The notes under the pieces are model-generated. The model did no database searches. It was not told where the DNA came from and saw only the letters and a program-made list of their open reading frames with translations. From positions 19,725,714 to 19,789,713 of the forward strand of contig CM049320.1 in assembly GCA_026874595.1 (NCBI GenBank): a stretch of DNA of 64,000 nucleotides. Direction: 5' to 3'. The position numbers and the translations under genes are program-made. This document shows positions 36,481-49,299 of this stretch, in pieces; position 1 is the first letter of the stretch, and each line of letters begins with the position of its first letter. Source of the DNA: Sipunculus nudus. Lineage: Eukaryota; Annelida; Sipuncula; Golfingiida; Sipunculidae.

Positions 36481-39429
36481 TTATTCTGATACATTATATC
36501 AATGCTTGCACAGGGCGCATTTGCTGTAGCCCGATGCAATGTGTTGGAAGAAAGTCAAGAATATTTCCATCTATGAGAGCAGTGCATTCCGAAAGAATAA
36601 CTTTACCAAAACCTGGAATTTATTGAATGAAGAAAACAGTTCTTTCATCAAATAAGACAATCTGCACATAATAAAAAAATGCGCATGGTGTTTATACAGC
36701 CAGCTTTAAAGGAATGAAGGGACCCACCCCTTTGCAAATACAGCCAAAAACCCTTGTACTCTAGACATATCAATAGCCTTAGATGCAATCTAAATAGTGA
36801 ACTCGACTAATCTTTGCAATATAAGCCGGATCATCACCGGATTATTACCCCCTCGTCATTCCGATTTTGAGGTAACGGGTCAAAGGTTAAGGCCACAAAA
36901 CCCTAATAATGAAAAAGGATTCGGGCGCATTTAAAGCCAGTTTTCATTCCGAGACTTTCATCATACACATATGTCTGTACCACCCGCAGAGGAAAAACCC
37001 TGTTGATTTTGAGGCCACAGGGTCAAAGGACGAGAGGAAGTCCAGACCGTATGAACCCTCGAATCGCTGAAGAGCACACATCTGGATTCATTGAGTATGA
37101 TAATAAAATCAATGGTTTATACGTATACATGCATTTTTTAAGTCCAACATCTTAGAACCAACATCTGAGAAAATAAAAAAAATAAAAAACTGCCGGAAGA
37201 TTCGAATTGGAACCTTTTTTTTCTCGTTCCGTTTCATACTCATATACTCACTGTATTCCCTCTTGTATAAAGCAAACTACATGTTCATATATTTTGTAAA
37301 TACATCTTCACGAATCAGTTCGCGCAGAGCTTATAAATGTCTAATTTTAATTGTACCTCTTATCAGTCCGAGGATGATGATCACCGAAATAACTACTTTA
37401 ACATTTTACTGAAGCGATCAATAAGTCGTATAGGTTGTCCTCTAGTCAATTACAATCGATTACGCATCGGTGATTGGTTGTATGAATACTACTGTTCATT
37501 TAAGTTAGGATAAATGTCAGTTGAAATAAGTTACTTTATGTGAGGTAATATCTTCTTTTCCGGTCTTGGCACCGTCAAATTTGAACCACGAACTCATTTT
37601 TCGTAAGAAAAAAACATATTCAAAGGAAAAGTGAAATAGGAAAAAGAGTGAATTCATTTTATTTATAACAAGGCATTCAGGTAACATATAGTTTTGTTGT
37701 AAGGGACGAAATGCCATTACCTGTTTCTCTTCGTCAAATAGCTTTTGGTCCCGTATAATGTCGACTTTGCTCCCCTTATTAATAAATCATGGCAGCACCA
37801 TTTATATTGCAGCTTAAGTAGATAACTGCTGGCTTTATACATGGAGTGAGAAAACAAGAATTCTAATACACTCGCCATTTTATAAAATCAACTAAGGTAT
37901 AAAAAGACGGGCGTACATATTCCCGTGTTAACTCCTTGTTATACCATACCTGTTTCAGTAACACATCATGCAGTTCCATATTGGTCCGTTTAATATGGTG
38001 CTCAATGTAAAATATATCTGCAACTTAAGTAGCTTGTAATGTGATTTTTCTATGATATAAACTGCGAATACATGTGTGATAACCCGGAAATGATCAAGAC
38101 GTGTACCTATGAGCTGTTTGGGTAAGATGTCCGCAGACACATTTCCTGCACAGCCGGCTGTATAAATCAACCAGAAACAATGGAAAGGTCATGATGTGCA
38201 TTCACCTGTGGCAGTAAAACACACTCCCCCCCCCCCCCCCCGACAGAAAAAAATATTGTTTCTACGGAATCGCCGCTCCTTTTTTTTCCGTGGACAGATT
38301 TTTTATCGCGAATGAAGACCTGGTAAATTGGTAATATTGCTCATATGTGCCATGGCACGATTCCCTGAAATAGTTCCAGAAGGTGTGACAAAATTTCAAT
38401 TTTGAGTATAGATCCCATTTGAAGAATTCATCAAATGTTTGTATTTCTAAACAAGCTTGCAAAATTCCCCATTTGTGAAGCTATGTAGAAGCTTAGCCTC
38501 TCGAGCATTTACCCTTCTACCGTTTATGTATGCTGGATACATTTTAACACATATTTGGGCCAGGACACTGAATTTAATCGCTATTATAACATCTGTGAGT
38601 GAGAGGATATGGCTACACTTATAACCAGATAGCTTAAGATAAGGTCACTGAGAGTCAACATAACGTTTTGATTATTATGATTATTAAGTACAAGCTACTA
38701 TATACATTACTGCCAACTTTTTTCATAACAATCCAGGGGTCCCCGTGTACGACGGCCAAAAATTACTGCACGGGTGTAAACAAAACCGTCCCACCGAAGA
38801 ATGCCATGAACTGATTTATGATTTAAGATCGGATCTACTCTTGTTGATGCACTGCTGTTTCACTCGGGTGTCCATACGAAGCACACTACGTGTCTCTTTA
38901 GATGGATATGTAAAGTACAGATAATTTCCTAAATAAACTGAGGTAATTTCAGATGTATATATCAGTCGTGAAAGCTTATAGAATTCAGGCTCCGTACTTT
39001 GAAAACGCGTATCCCTAGTAAATACCAGTCCTGACGATTCCTATCATTAGAAGTTTAGGAAAAGAAATTATTCAAGGTCCCAATTTTCCCGTTTATATAT
39101 TTAAGTAACCGTTTAAGGATTTGCAACAAAAGTGACGAAGACTTCACATGGTGAATGTTAGACACTGTCGCATGTAATACCGTTACCCTTGAAGGCGTAC
39201 CCTTTCTTCATCGCAACACATTTTAAAATACCTAAGGAGTTGTTCGGTTCCGGTGGGAACCTGGAGGTGAAGGTCATAAATAAAGTTTAGGGGTGGAACT
39301 CACCCCTCCCCCCCCCCCCCCCATTCTCAACCAACTGTTTTTTTCATCCAAATACAATGCATGACTGGGGGGTTAATTGGTTAATTAAGCACAAAATGGC
39401 GAAAGGAATTACTTTTTAACAAGAAACCC

Positions 39430-42400
39430 ATTCAATTGAGAAGGACATGGGCAGCTGGATTAACCAATGGAGGGGTAAAATATATTCTCTCACTGTACAT
39501 CCCGCAGTGCTGGAGTTATCATCTTGATTGGAAATGACGTTGAATTTGAGGAATTTAAAATACATACTGATTCAAATGGCAGGGCCATTATTATACATTG
39601 TAATATTCAAGGATCCCCGTTTCTATTAGTAAACACTTATGCACCAAATACAGAGTCCCAGCAGGTTCCCTTTTATAAGAATGTGATTCACCAGATTGAT
39701 GAAATTAATGAGAACACTGATTTACAAATAATTTGGGGCGATGATTTTTAACCTACATTTTAATGAAATGGATGCATGTGGTGGTAACGTACATCATATG
39801 AAAATGAAATCTCTTGATGTTTTACACTCAGCTATGGAGCAGTTTAACCTGTGTGATATATGGCGGGTAAGAAATGAAACAAGTCGAAGATATACATGGC
39901 GTTCTGTGAAACCACTCATACAGAGGCGCCTGGATTTTTTTTTAATTTCTTCAGGTTTGCAATCATTCATTAAAAGCTGTAGTATAATTCCTGCAATAGC
40001 AACAGATCACTCTGCTGTATATATGCAGTTAAAATCACATTCCATCGAAAAGCATGGTCCATCGTTTTGGAAATTAAACAACTCGCTACTAGATGATCAA
40101 ATGTATATAACCCAATTGAAGCAGAACCTAGACGAATGGATTCAAAATTATGAGAAAAAACAGGATGCCCAATTGCTCTGGGAATACATAAAAATCAAAA
40201 TTAGGGAATTCACAATTAGAGTAAACAGAAGGCCAGTAAGTTTAAAGTAAAGCTCAAAGCATTGGAAGAGAAAATTAAATATCTGGAAACCAAACTTGGC
40301 CATGAAGATCTGATTGAATATACCTCTACGAGAGAAGCATTAGAGTCGATGTATGACCATATAACAAGGGGTATTATAGTACGATCTCGAGCCTAGTGGG
40401 TCGAACAAGGTGAAAGAAGTTCCCGTTACTTTCTAAATCTTGAAAAAAGAAATAAGGGTAAGTCTGTCATTAGGAAACTTCTGGTTAATAATCAAGAACT
40501 TACCAAACAGTCTGCTATTATGGAATGCTTAAAAAAGTTTTACTGTCAAAAATATACACGAACATTGATTACCACTAAAACGGAATGCGAAAATTATTTA
40601 AGTATTATAGATCTACCAAAACCGGGGGATGCTGACGTACAGAAATGTGATGGAATTATATCAAAAAAGGAAGTGTTTAAGGCAATTCAAGACATGAAAA
40701 ATAACAAAGTGCCTGGAAATGACGGTTTAACCAAAGAATTATATTTATGTTTTTTCTCGGAAATTGGGGATCTTTTATTAGATAGTGTAAATGCGGCATA
40801 TGAAAAGCCACAGTTAATTGTGAGCCAAAGACAAGCTATTATTAAACTTTTGGAGAAGAGTGGTAAAGATAACCGTTTAATTAAGTCATGGAGACCAATC
40901 AGTCTACTCAATGTAGATGCAAAGATTATCAGCAAGGTACTTGTGCACAGAATGATTGCGTTATTGCCAAAACTCATTCATAATGATCAATATGCATTCG
41001 TTAAAAACAGATTTATTGGTGAGCCTATTCGTCTAATTTCAGATATGTTATATTATACAGATAAAGAAAATGTAGAAAGCATTTTATTGGGGGCTGATAT
41101 TGAGTCAGCATTCGATCATTTGGATCATGAATTCATGTTCACTGTTTTAGAAAAGTATGGGTTTGGAGAGTCATTTATACGATGGATAAAGATACTGCAC
41201 AATAATGTTCAAAGTGCAGTGGTCAATAATGGCTTCAGTACGGATTGTTTTATTTTGACTAGAGGTACCCGGCAAGGGGATCCCTTAGCCCCTTATCTAT
41301 TCATATTGTCTGTTGAAGTTTTGGGAGCCTTAATAAGAAGTAATACAGCTGTTAAAGGAATAAAGCTTAGAAATTTAGAAATTAAACTATGTATGTATGT
41401 TGATGATATTACATTATTTTTTAAAGATATTGAATCTCTGAGGAATGTTTTGTCTATCTTTGATGTCTATGCTACGTATTCATCATTAAAGATAAATCTT
41501 GGTAAATCTGGGGTTTCCTGGATGGGAAAATGGTAGAACAAATCAGATAATCCTTTTAATCTTAAATGGATTTATCTGTCCAAAGATTCTATGAAAATAC
41601 TTGTGATATATTTCTCTTACAATGTAAAACAGTCAAATGAACTAAACTTTTCAAGAAAACTGTTACATTTTAAAAGTGTACTGAAACTGTGGAAAAATAG
41701 ACAGTTAACTGTATATGGACGCTTGGAAGTAGTCAGAACCTTGGTCATCTCAAAAATATTATATGTATTGAATATGTTAGATCCACCACATGGTTTTATC
41801 AGAGAGGTCCAAGGTACGGTAAACAGTTTTGTTTTGAAAGGGAAAAATGCAAAAGTTAAATTTAGCACAGCAGTTGGGCAGTACACTAATGGAGGTCTTA
41901 AATTACCAAGTGTCGAGGCTAGATACAAGACACAGCGTGTAATATGGGCATCTAATATACTGAATAAATTCAATGGAATGGCCAAAATGCTTCTTAATGC
42001 ATTCTGTAGATCTATTGGTGGTTTGCAGTGTATTCACAAGGACTTTGAAATGAAATGTTTCCCAAATGTCTGTGCACCATTCTATGCGTCTTGTTTTAAG
42101 GAATGGTATCAGTTTTTAAAAAGTTCATATACAGGTATAGAGGATGTATCTAAACAATTTATATGGAACAACAGACATATCAAGGCGAATGAATGTTCAA
42201 TATTCTATAATGATTTATTCAGGAACAACATCAGGTGCGTGAAGGATTTACTAGATAGTAAAGGTTCATTTAAACGTGTAACACAGATAGCAAATTAGTG
42301 TTCAGGTGTTTCCAAGGATTTGGTGTGTTTCCAGTTGAACTGTATCATAAGTGCTATACCAAGTGACTGGAAAAGAAAAATCAGAGATGGCATTGAAAAA

Positions 42401-43038
42401 AATTCAGATACTAGTACAGATGCATCTGTGACAACCCCAAAGAGCAAACATGTATATGAAAATATGATATCACTTATCTATCAAAGTCCTACTTCTTTAA
42501 AACATATTTGTGGGGTTGGTCATGTTGAGTGGCAGCTGGTATTTGATAATGTATATAAATGCACCAACGATACATATATGAGAGAATTTCAATTTAAAAT
42601 CATTAATAACTACCTACCTGTGAATAAGAATCTTTACAAGTGGAACTTGGTTGATTCACCAAGATGTAGCTATTGTTTTTTTTTCATAATGAGTCAATCG
42701 ACCATCTATTTTACTCTTGTTCGGTAGCAAAAAATCTTTATCTCAGAGTTCAGCAATGGATAGGGCAAGTGAACTATGTACTACCAGAATATACAAAATC
42801 TATTATAATTTATGGTTACCTACCTGCATGTACAAAAACTTTGCTCACTAATACTATTTTGCTTATATTTATATATGTACTGTATTATAAGAGAGATGCT
42901 ACAACTCCTCACCTGTTTGAGACTCTACGGCTGAAACTGAAAGATGTTCAAAATATTGAAGGTCATATAGCAAAACATAATGGGAAAACAGATCTGCATC
43001 TGCAGAAGTGGTCACCAATTATGCAACTTTTAACTTAA
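39430..43038 (+). pseudogene. LINE ORF2 relic: endonuclease, reverse transcriptase, Cys-rich tail
   Basis: ORF2 proteins nick target DNA and copy the element RNA in place. Visible parts: endonuclease pieces from about 39430 to 40060, including SAGVIILI, VNTYAPN, the strand with D-D-F, and the catalytic ATDHSAV motif; a thumb-side linker; reverse transcriptase at 40520-41536 with VPGNDGL, SWRPISLLN, GADIESAF (motif A), GTRQGDPLAPYLF (motif B) and YVDDI at 41396-41410 (motif C; most LINEs have YADD); and a tail with SPRCSYC then NESIDHLFYSC, a zinc-binding pattern. Lesions: frameshifts near 39487, 39745, 40248 and 42680, and in-frame stops at 40394-40396 (TAG), 41534-41536 (TAG) and 42296-42298 (TAG). 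It cannot make a working protein. The lesions are spread through the frame, consistent with neutral decay after insertion. Confidence 0.92.
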
Positions 43039-43531
43039 TTCATATTTGATTGTCTACAATGTACAATTTATAATACACGGTATTCTGTAAAGCTTTGTTT
43101 AATGTTTAATGTTGTCCAGATATATGGATGCATTCATTTATGCCAGGCAATTACTACATCTTGCTAACACTGATATAAATGTGTCCTTGTCAATGTTATA
43201 ATGTTTCAAGTGGTTATGCGCATGGAAAAACGATCAGTAGTTCGTTTAATTAATGATACTGGATCCAACCATAAGGCTGACGTAAGCAAGTGGTTTGCCC
43301 TCTCATCTCTTGCAGTGCTGAGGGACAGGCTTTGCCACCACCGGGTGTTTAGCTTTGCTGGTATGGGCCATGTTGGGTTTTCCATGAGCAAAGTTCAATA
43401 TTCGATCAAACTGATTGTGTTTATTATATGTACAAATATGTATGTGGTTTACATTTGTATGTAAATACTGTGTCACTGTGTATACTGTCATCATGTATAT
43501 CGTTTGGTTAATAAAAAAAAAAAAAAAAAAA
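43039..43531 (+). other. 3' UTR and poly(A) tail of the LINE
   Basis: Sequence between the end of ORF2 and the poly(A) run at 43513-43531. It contains short open frames on both strands (for example 43201-43464) with no recognisable domain. The segment carrying CTTTGCCACCACCGGGTG would be the region recognised by the element's own reverse transcriptase if it follows other stringent LINEs, but that is an inference. Confidence 0.75.
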
Positions 43532-45579
43532 GACACCCCCTCCCATCTTCTCTCAACCAACGACACTTATTAAAACAATTTTATGCATGACACCCGATGA
43601 CCTCTCCCTCCAAAAAATCCTTGATCCTGCTACGTGCGAGAAAAATCCCGTTTTAACTCAGGATATTTGGAAATAATAATTCATGTTTGTTGAATTTCTG
43701 ACGGCTTGAATACCAGCATGGCTCGCACGGGTTACATGAAGAAAGTACCGTTTACCTTGCACTTTTCACCAAGAGGATGGGTGAACGTTGCATAACGTTT
43801 ACTGTATGGGCTGTATCATGTCTGACTTAAGGCTTACCAGTCAAATATTGGTGTCAACAGAGTCGTGTGTTCACGGCTGGGGGAGTACACTCAGCCACAT
43901 GACCTATTTATTAACATACTATCCGGATATAGTGAATGGTCACTTAACATCGCCATTGATGGGCCTCAAGTCCATTTTTGCCAATTAACGGACACATATC
44001 GCAATCGTTGGATCTAAAATATTGCAAGGCCATACAAAAACATTCGGATTCTCCGCTCACATATTTCGTGGATATTTTTTGGCAAATGAAAACAGGGTAC
44101 TTGGCAAAGTTGCGAATTAGTGCTATGGCACGAACTTCCGATAAGAATTCTTCAATGAAGGGAAAATGGGCTGCAACTTGTGTTCATAATATACACCAGG
44201 GTATTGTCTAGGAAAGCTGGTCAAATTTTACAGATTCTGTAGAAATTTAATTTTTTTTTTGGCGTAGCCCAACTGGGCATAAAGACAACCCCCGATGGTA
44301 TACACGAGGTACACACGAGATGAAGTCGTATTGGCATATTTCTGCGATATTAAAGTAAACGCTAAACTTATTTTTATGCATCGTAAGTTTGAAGGATTTT
44401 TACAAATTGAAAGGTTTGAACATTTAAGTTAAGCTTTTATATCTGAATTAGGTTTATTATACTCACTTAATATTATCACTATCTGAATGTGATATTTTAG
44501 CCAGATGACTTTAATTGTATCTTCTCATTATAGTACGTATAATAATTGCTGATTGTAATTATGTTTTGTCACAGCGGTTTAATTATAGAGCATGTATTAT
44601 CACGAATAATTTAAAAAAAATATATAATTTTTATTATTATAATTTTTATTATTATTAGTGGGCCAGCCAAAGTTGATTTTTTACTTTAGAGGGCATTGCT
44701 TGTTAATAGCAGGCATCCATGCTTGATCAATCAGTCATAAAGTTACGAAAAAGTTTGGGTGGATGCCACCTTAAATTTCAAGGTCATTTTCAATGCCATT
44801 TTCAATGTCAAACCAAACAAAATTCAACCCGAACCTATTTAGTGTTTCCCCATTAATGAAACCAAGATATATTCGATAACCTTAGGCTCTATATAGGGTT
44901 ATGAATGTGTCAATTGGCACATACAAAAGCCATGCTATAATCATGTCCGTGATTTCTTACACGAAAATGAATGAAAATACAACAAAAAAGTTTAACACAG
45001 TAATGTTATCACTACGCTGAATAAAGAAATATAGAAATGAAGTTAGGGGTACATTTTGTGTGTTTCCTAAAGTGTCTTTAAAACATATTGAATTATAACA
45101 GAATAAAAAATGGCCGCATTTTGTAAAATGCTGGTCAAAGCTCCATGAATAACAGACATTTGTTTATAATAATAATGTTTGGGAAAGGGGTGTGGTTATC
45201 ATAAGACCCTGGGTGGACGTTATACATTTAAAGGTAATAGGTGTAATCAAACATTCAAAATGGCTGTAAAGATAGCTTGCACAATGAAGAAAAAGGCGAT
45301 TCCTATCAGTATATAGTTATCATCATATAAAAATGCTTTAATGGAACATTGTGTGCTTTAAGTTCAAATGATTCGGTTGCATTTATCGGAAACAAATGAA
45401 ACGGTGGGAGTTTATAGTATGACATTACAGATGATGTAAGTCTTAGCCGACTGCAACACTTTGCCCTTCTGGTCTTTTGGGCCTGTTCATTTTTAGCTCA
45501 GCTGACTGAAAGTCATCTGAGCTATAGCGATCACTCTTTGTCCGTCGTCCGTCTGTCCGTCTGTCCGTCTGTCCGTCCG

Positions 45580-47525
45580 TTAACCAGGCACAAATCGTAA
45601 CCGCTGAACCTAGAACCTTGTAACTTAGGATTCTGAGAGGTCCATGAAAAATCTCCTTGGAAACTAGAAATTAGGTCTCTGTTACCCATATCCTTCGAGC
45701 TATGGGGCCCCAAAGTACCCCCCAGAAAAGTCAAAAATTTCATACAAAAACTTCAATATCTCATTAACTACTTGACTGATGGTCATGATTTTTGGCATAC
45801 ATATTGATCATGAGATGTTCCAACACTTCCTGCAGACTGGTGGCGCCACCTGTATTTTTCGATTTTTTACAAATTTTTTTCTCTATTTTTGAGACCTTTA
45901 AAAATGTGAACATCTGTTAACAAGGCACAAATCGTAAAGCCTAGACCTAGAATCTTAATTCTTGATACACTGAGAGGTCCATGAAAAATCTCTTTGGAAA
46001 CCAGAAATTAGGTCTCTGTTATCCATATCCTTCGAGCTATGGGGGCCCAAAGTACCCCCCAGAAAAGTCAAAAATTTCATACAAAAACTTCAATATCTCA
46101 TTAACTAATTGACTGATGGTCATGATTTTTTGCATACGTATTGATCATGAGATGTTCCATCACTTCCTGCAGACTGGTGGCGCCACCTGAATTTTTCGAT
46201 TTTTTACGAATTTAAAAATGTGAACAGCTGTTAACAGGGCACAAATCATAAAGACTGGACCTAGAATCTTCATTCTTGACACACTGAGAGGTCCATAAAA
46301 AGTCTGCATGGAAACCTGAAATAAGGTCTCTGTTACCCATATCCTTTGAGCTATGGGGGGCTCCCAATAACTCCCCAGAATAATGGAAAATTTGATAAAA
46401 ACAAAATGCAACATCTCAATAACAAAAACACTGATGGTCATGATTTTTGGCATACATATTGATCAAGAGGTGTTTCATCAGTACCTGCAGACTGGTGGTG
46501 CCACCTGTATTTTTTCAAATTTTCACAATTTTTTATTCTCTCTTTTTGAGACCTTTCAGGATGTAGTTATCTGGGTACAAATCGTAAGGGCTGGACCTAG
46601 AATCTTCATTGTTGACACACAGGGAGACCCATGATAAGTCTCCATGGACACCTGATATTAGGTCTCTGTTACCCATATCCTTTGAGCTATGGCACTCCAA
46701 AGTACAGCTCAGAATAATGGAAAATTTGATACAAAAGCTGAAGTATCTGAACAACTAATGCAGCGATCACCATATTTTTTTTCATAGATATTGATCATGG
46801 AGTGTTTCATCAGTTTCTGCAGACTGGTGGCACCACCTGTATTTGTTCGGGTTTTTTTACGAATTTTTTCTCTATTTTTGAGACCTTTAAAATTATGAAC
46901 ATCTGTTAACAGGGCACAAATCATTAAAACTGGACCTAGAATCTTCATTCTTGACACACAGGGAGACCCATGAAAAGTCTCCATGGAAACCTGAAATTAG
47001 GTCTCTGTTACCCATATTCTTTAAGCTGTATGACTCCAAATTACCCCCCAGAATAATGGAAAATTTGATACAAAAACTGCAGTATCTCAATAACTACAAC
47101 ACTGATGGTCATGATTTTCGGCATACATATTGATCATGACCTGTTCCATCAGTTTCTGCAGACTGGGTGCGCCACCTCTATTTTTTCAAATTTTTACGAT
47201 TTTTTTCTCTTTTTTTTATACCTTTAAAGATGTGGTTGTCTGTCAACAGGGTACAAATCGCAACAACTGGACCTAGAATCTTCATTCTTGTCATGCAAGG
47301 AGGCCCATGAAAAGTGCCTGTGGAAACTTAAAATTAGGACTCTGTTACCCATATCCTTCAAGCTATAGGACTCCGAAGTATCCCTCAGAATAATGGACAA
47401 TTTGATACAAAAGCTGAAGTATCTGAACAACTAATGGGGAGATCACCATGAATCTTTGCATGGATATTGATGTTTGTAAGTGTTTTTATTAGTTTCTGCA
47501 GACTGGTGGAGCCACCTGTATTTTT
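45580..47525. repeat. Internal tandem array A of the hairpin element, ~337-bp units, about 6 copies
   Basis: The marker CAAATCxxxA occurs at 45591, 45928, 46232, 46578, 46917 and 47254, giving periods of 337, 304, 346, 339 and 337. Units carry CTGGACCTAGAATCTTCATT, a 'GGTCTCTGTTACCCATATCC' section, TGATGGTCATGATTTT and, at the end, CTGCAGACTGGTGGCGCCAC or a variant. Minus-strand frames of 60-100 codons follow the repeat and differ between units, so they are not called as genes. Confidence 0.92.
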
Positions 47526-47639
47526 GTACCCGCCAAAACGAAGTTTTGTGGATACTATGTTTTTGACCGGGTTCCTCCGCCGTTGCCGCGTTCGTTTCCA
47601 GAGAGCTCCTCTGGGACTTGATTTTATGAGCTTTCCAAG

Positions 47640-48760
47640 CTCATATCTCGGGAAGCGTTTGACTGATCAGGAAATAAAATTTATACTAATGTAGCCCTTA
47701 GATAGCTCTATAACATACACAAAAATGGTGGCGCCACCTGTAACCATGTTTGCACAGTGTCCATCTGTTCATCTGCCTTTGGTTAAAATCACTAATATCT
47801 CTGCAGTGAATTGACTAATTCACCTGAAATTCGGCATGCGTATACATCCTGGATAGCTTTCTTGATTTTACGACAGGTGGCACCACCTACATTCACGTTC
47901 ACGGCGATGACATCCAAGCTCATATCTCGGGAACCGTTTGACCGATCAGGCCAAAATTTTGCATGTGTATAGATCTAACATAGCTCTTTGTCATACGCAA
48001 AACTGGTGGCACCACCTGCAACCATTTTTGCACAGCGTCTGTCTGTTTGTCTGCTGTGCAATAAAGTCACTCACATTTTGGCAGTGGTTTGACATATCTG
48101 CCTAAAATTTTGTAGTTTTATACATCCTGGATAGCTTTCTTGATTTTATGACAGGTGGCGCCACCTTTATTCTAGTTTATGCTGCAGACATCCAAGCTCA
48201 TATCTCGGGAACCGTTTGAACGCTTGGGCCAAAATGTTGCATGTGTATAGATCTCACATAGGTCTTTATCATTCACAAAACTGGAGGGGCCAACTGCAAC
48301 CATTTTTGCACATTTTGCACAGCGTCTGTCTGTTTGTCTGCCGTGGCCTAAAATCACTCATTTCTCTGTAGTGGTTTGACATAACTGCCTAAAATTTTGC
48401 AGGTTTATACATCCTGGATAGCTTTCTTGATTTTATGACAGGTGGCGCCACCTACATTCTAGTTAACGCTGCACACGTCCAAGCTAATATCTCAGGAACC
48501 ATTTCACCGATTGGGCCAAAATTGTGCTTGAGTTTAGATCTCACATAGGTCTTTATCATACACAAAACTGCAACCATTTTTGCACAGCGTCTGTCTGTTT
48601 GTCTGCCGTGGGCTAAAATCACTCATATCCATGTAGTGGTTTGACTTTTCTGCCTAAAATTTTGCATATGTATTCAACTTGGACAGCTTTCTGGATTTGT
48701 GGTAGGTTGCACAACCTACATACACATTTAGGCTGCAGACATCCATGCTAATATGCAACA
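47640..48760. repeat. Internal tandem array B of the hairpin element, ~280-bp units, about 4 copies
   Basis: CTCATATCTCGGGAAxCG or its variant starts at 47640, 47919, 48197, 48484 and (decayed) 48748, with periods of 279, 278, 287 and 264. Each unit has two sites of the GGTGGCGCCACC type about 140-150 bases apart, plus CATCCTGGATAGCTTTCTTG and CAGCGTCTGTCTGTTTGTCTG. The unit sequence is unrelated to array A except for the shared palindrome. Confidence 0.9.
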
Positions 48761-49299
48761 TACCTTACTCTGTTTCCCCTTGCCACTCAATCCATGCCTC
48801 ACTTCACCCGTTCCACTCTGATTTTGGCAGATACACGAAGTCACTTGCTGGCTACCCGTATTCTAGTTTTTAAAGTTTACACATTTTTTCTCTATTTTTC
48901 AGATATATAAATACAGACTAAATCTTGGCCTGTTGGTTACTCTGTTTGATGCTTCAGTTGAATGGGTATCTACCATTCTGATGATAAAATTTCCTTTTGT
49001 GAATCTCTTCCCAGTCAGCTGAGCGTCATGACCCATGGGTCACTTGTTTTAGCTTTAATCGGCTCCGTGGGGAGCATCAACCCAAACAGCCATAACAGGT
49101 GCAAGAAGCTTAATTGTTAAGCATTTGCGTGCCGCCCATGACTAGTACCCATTCATTCCTGGGTCGAAGGGGCGCATGAATTTGATCTTGACCATTGACC
49201 TATACAATTAATACACATACTGATTCCATAAATCGTTCCGATGTACCATAAGTTTAAAACGTAATTACTGCTAAATTGTGGCCAGTAGAATGCTATTGG

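Larger units (their letters stand above)
31030..37323. repeat. Segmental tandem duplication, unit 2 (6.3 kb)
   Basis: It follows unit 1 directly and repeats it in order, but lacks the roughly 770-base block found near 24190-24985 in unit 1 and 37350-38118 in unit 3. The junction reads CTAATTTTGGGTAAGATGTCC (31048-31068), consistent with deletion between TTT microhomologies. It contains no LINE and no hairpin element, so it shows the pre-insertion sequence at both sites: GGGGTTAGGGGTTGGGAGTC (near 32307-32326) and GTTCATTTTTTTAGCTTTAA (near 34285-34304). It also lacks about 70-80 bases of the nested tandem repeat near 35055. Confidence 0.93.
39376..43531 (+). mobile_element. 5'-truncated LINE (non-LTR retrotransposon), L1-clade-like
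   Basis: The insertion is delimited by comparison with units 1 and 2. The unit sequence runs to GACTGGGGGGTTA (39375) and resumes at GACACCCCC (43532). Inside, in order, are an AP-type endonuclease, a reverse transcriptase, a C-terminal Cys-rich segment, a ~490-base 3' UTR, and a poly(A) of about 18-20 preceded by GGTTAATAAA. The 5' end falls inside the endonuclease domain, so ORF1 and the start of ORF2 are missing, as is usual after incomplete target-primed reverse transcription. About 13 bases of the unit sequence (GGGGTTGGGAGTC in unit 1) are missing at the junction and no target-site duplication is visible, so the insertion came with a small target deletion. Clade assignment rests on the overall motif style and the L1-like endonuclease. 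Confidence 0.9.
45495..49046 (+). mobile_element. Helentron-like non-autonomous element with hairpin ends (HINE-type)
   Basis: Units 1 and 2 lack this 3.55-kb segment. Unit 2 shows the uninterrupted target GTTCATTTTTTTAGCTTTAA, so insertion was between T and T in a T-run. The left end opens with a foldback, AGCTCAGCTGAC-loop-GTCATCTGAGCT (45495-45523), then a GTCCGTC-rich stretch (45540-45580). Near the right end AGTCAGCTGAGC (49013-49024) is an exact inverse of GCTCAGCTGACT at 45496-45507. It is followed by the perfect palindrome TGACCCATGGGTCA (49029-49042) and CTTG. Sub-terminal inverted repeats, a 3' stem-loop, internal tandem arrays and T|T insertion are the described traits of Helentron-associated elements. 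It has no Rep/helicase coding, so it would depend on a partner. The palindrome and flanks are well supported; the family name is an inference. Confidence 0.78.

Noticed and set aside
47224-47430. Host coding exons in the region between the two internal arrays
   Set aside because: The sequence is explained by repeat units and their degenerate junction. No domain or splice pattern is visible.
45580-47525. Minus-strand frames of 60-97 codons in array A of the hairpin element
   Set aside because: They follow the repeat unit, overlap each other and differ at every unit. The element has no Rep, helicase or transposase motif in them.
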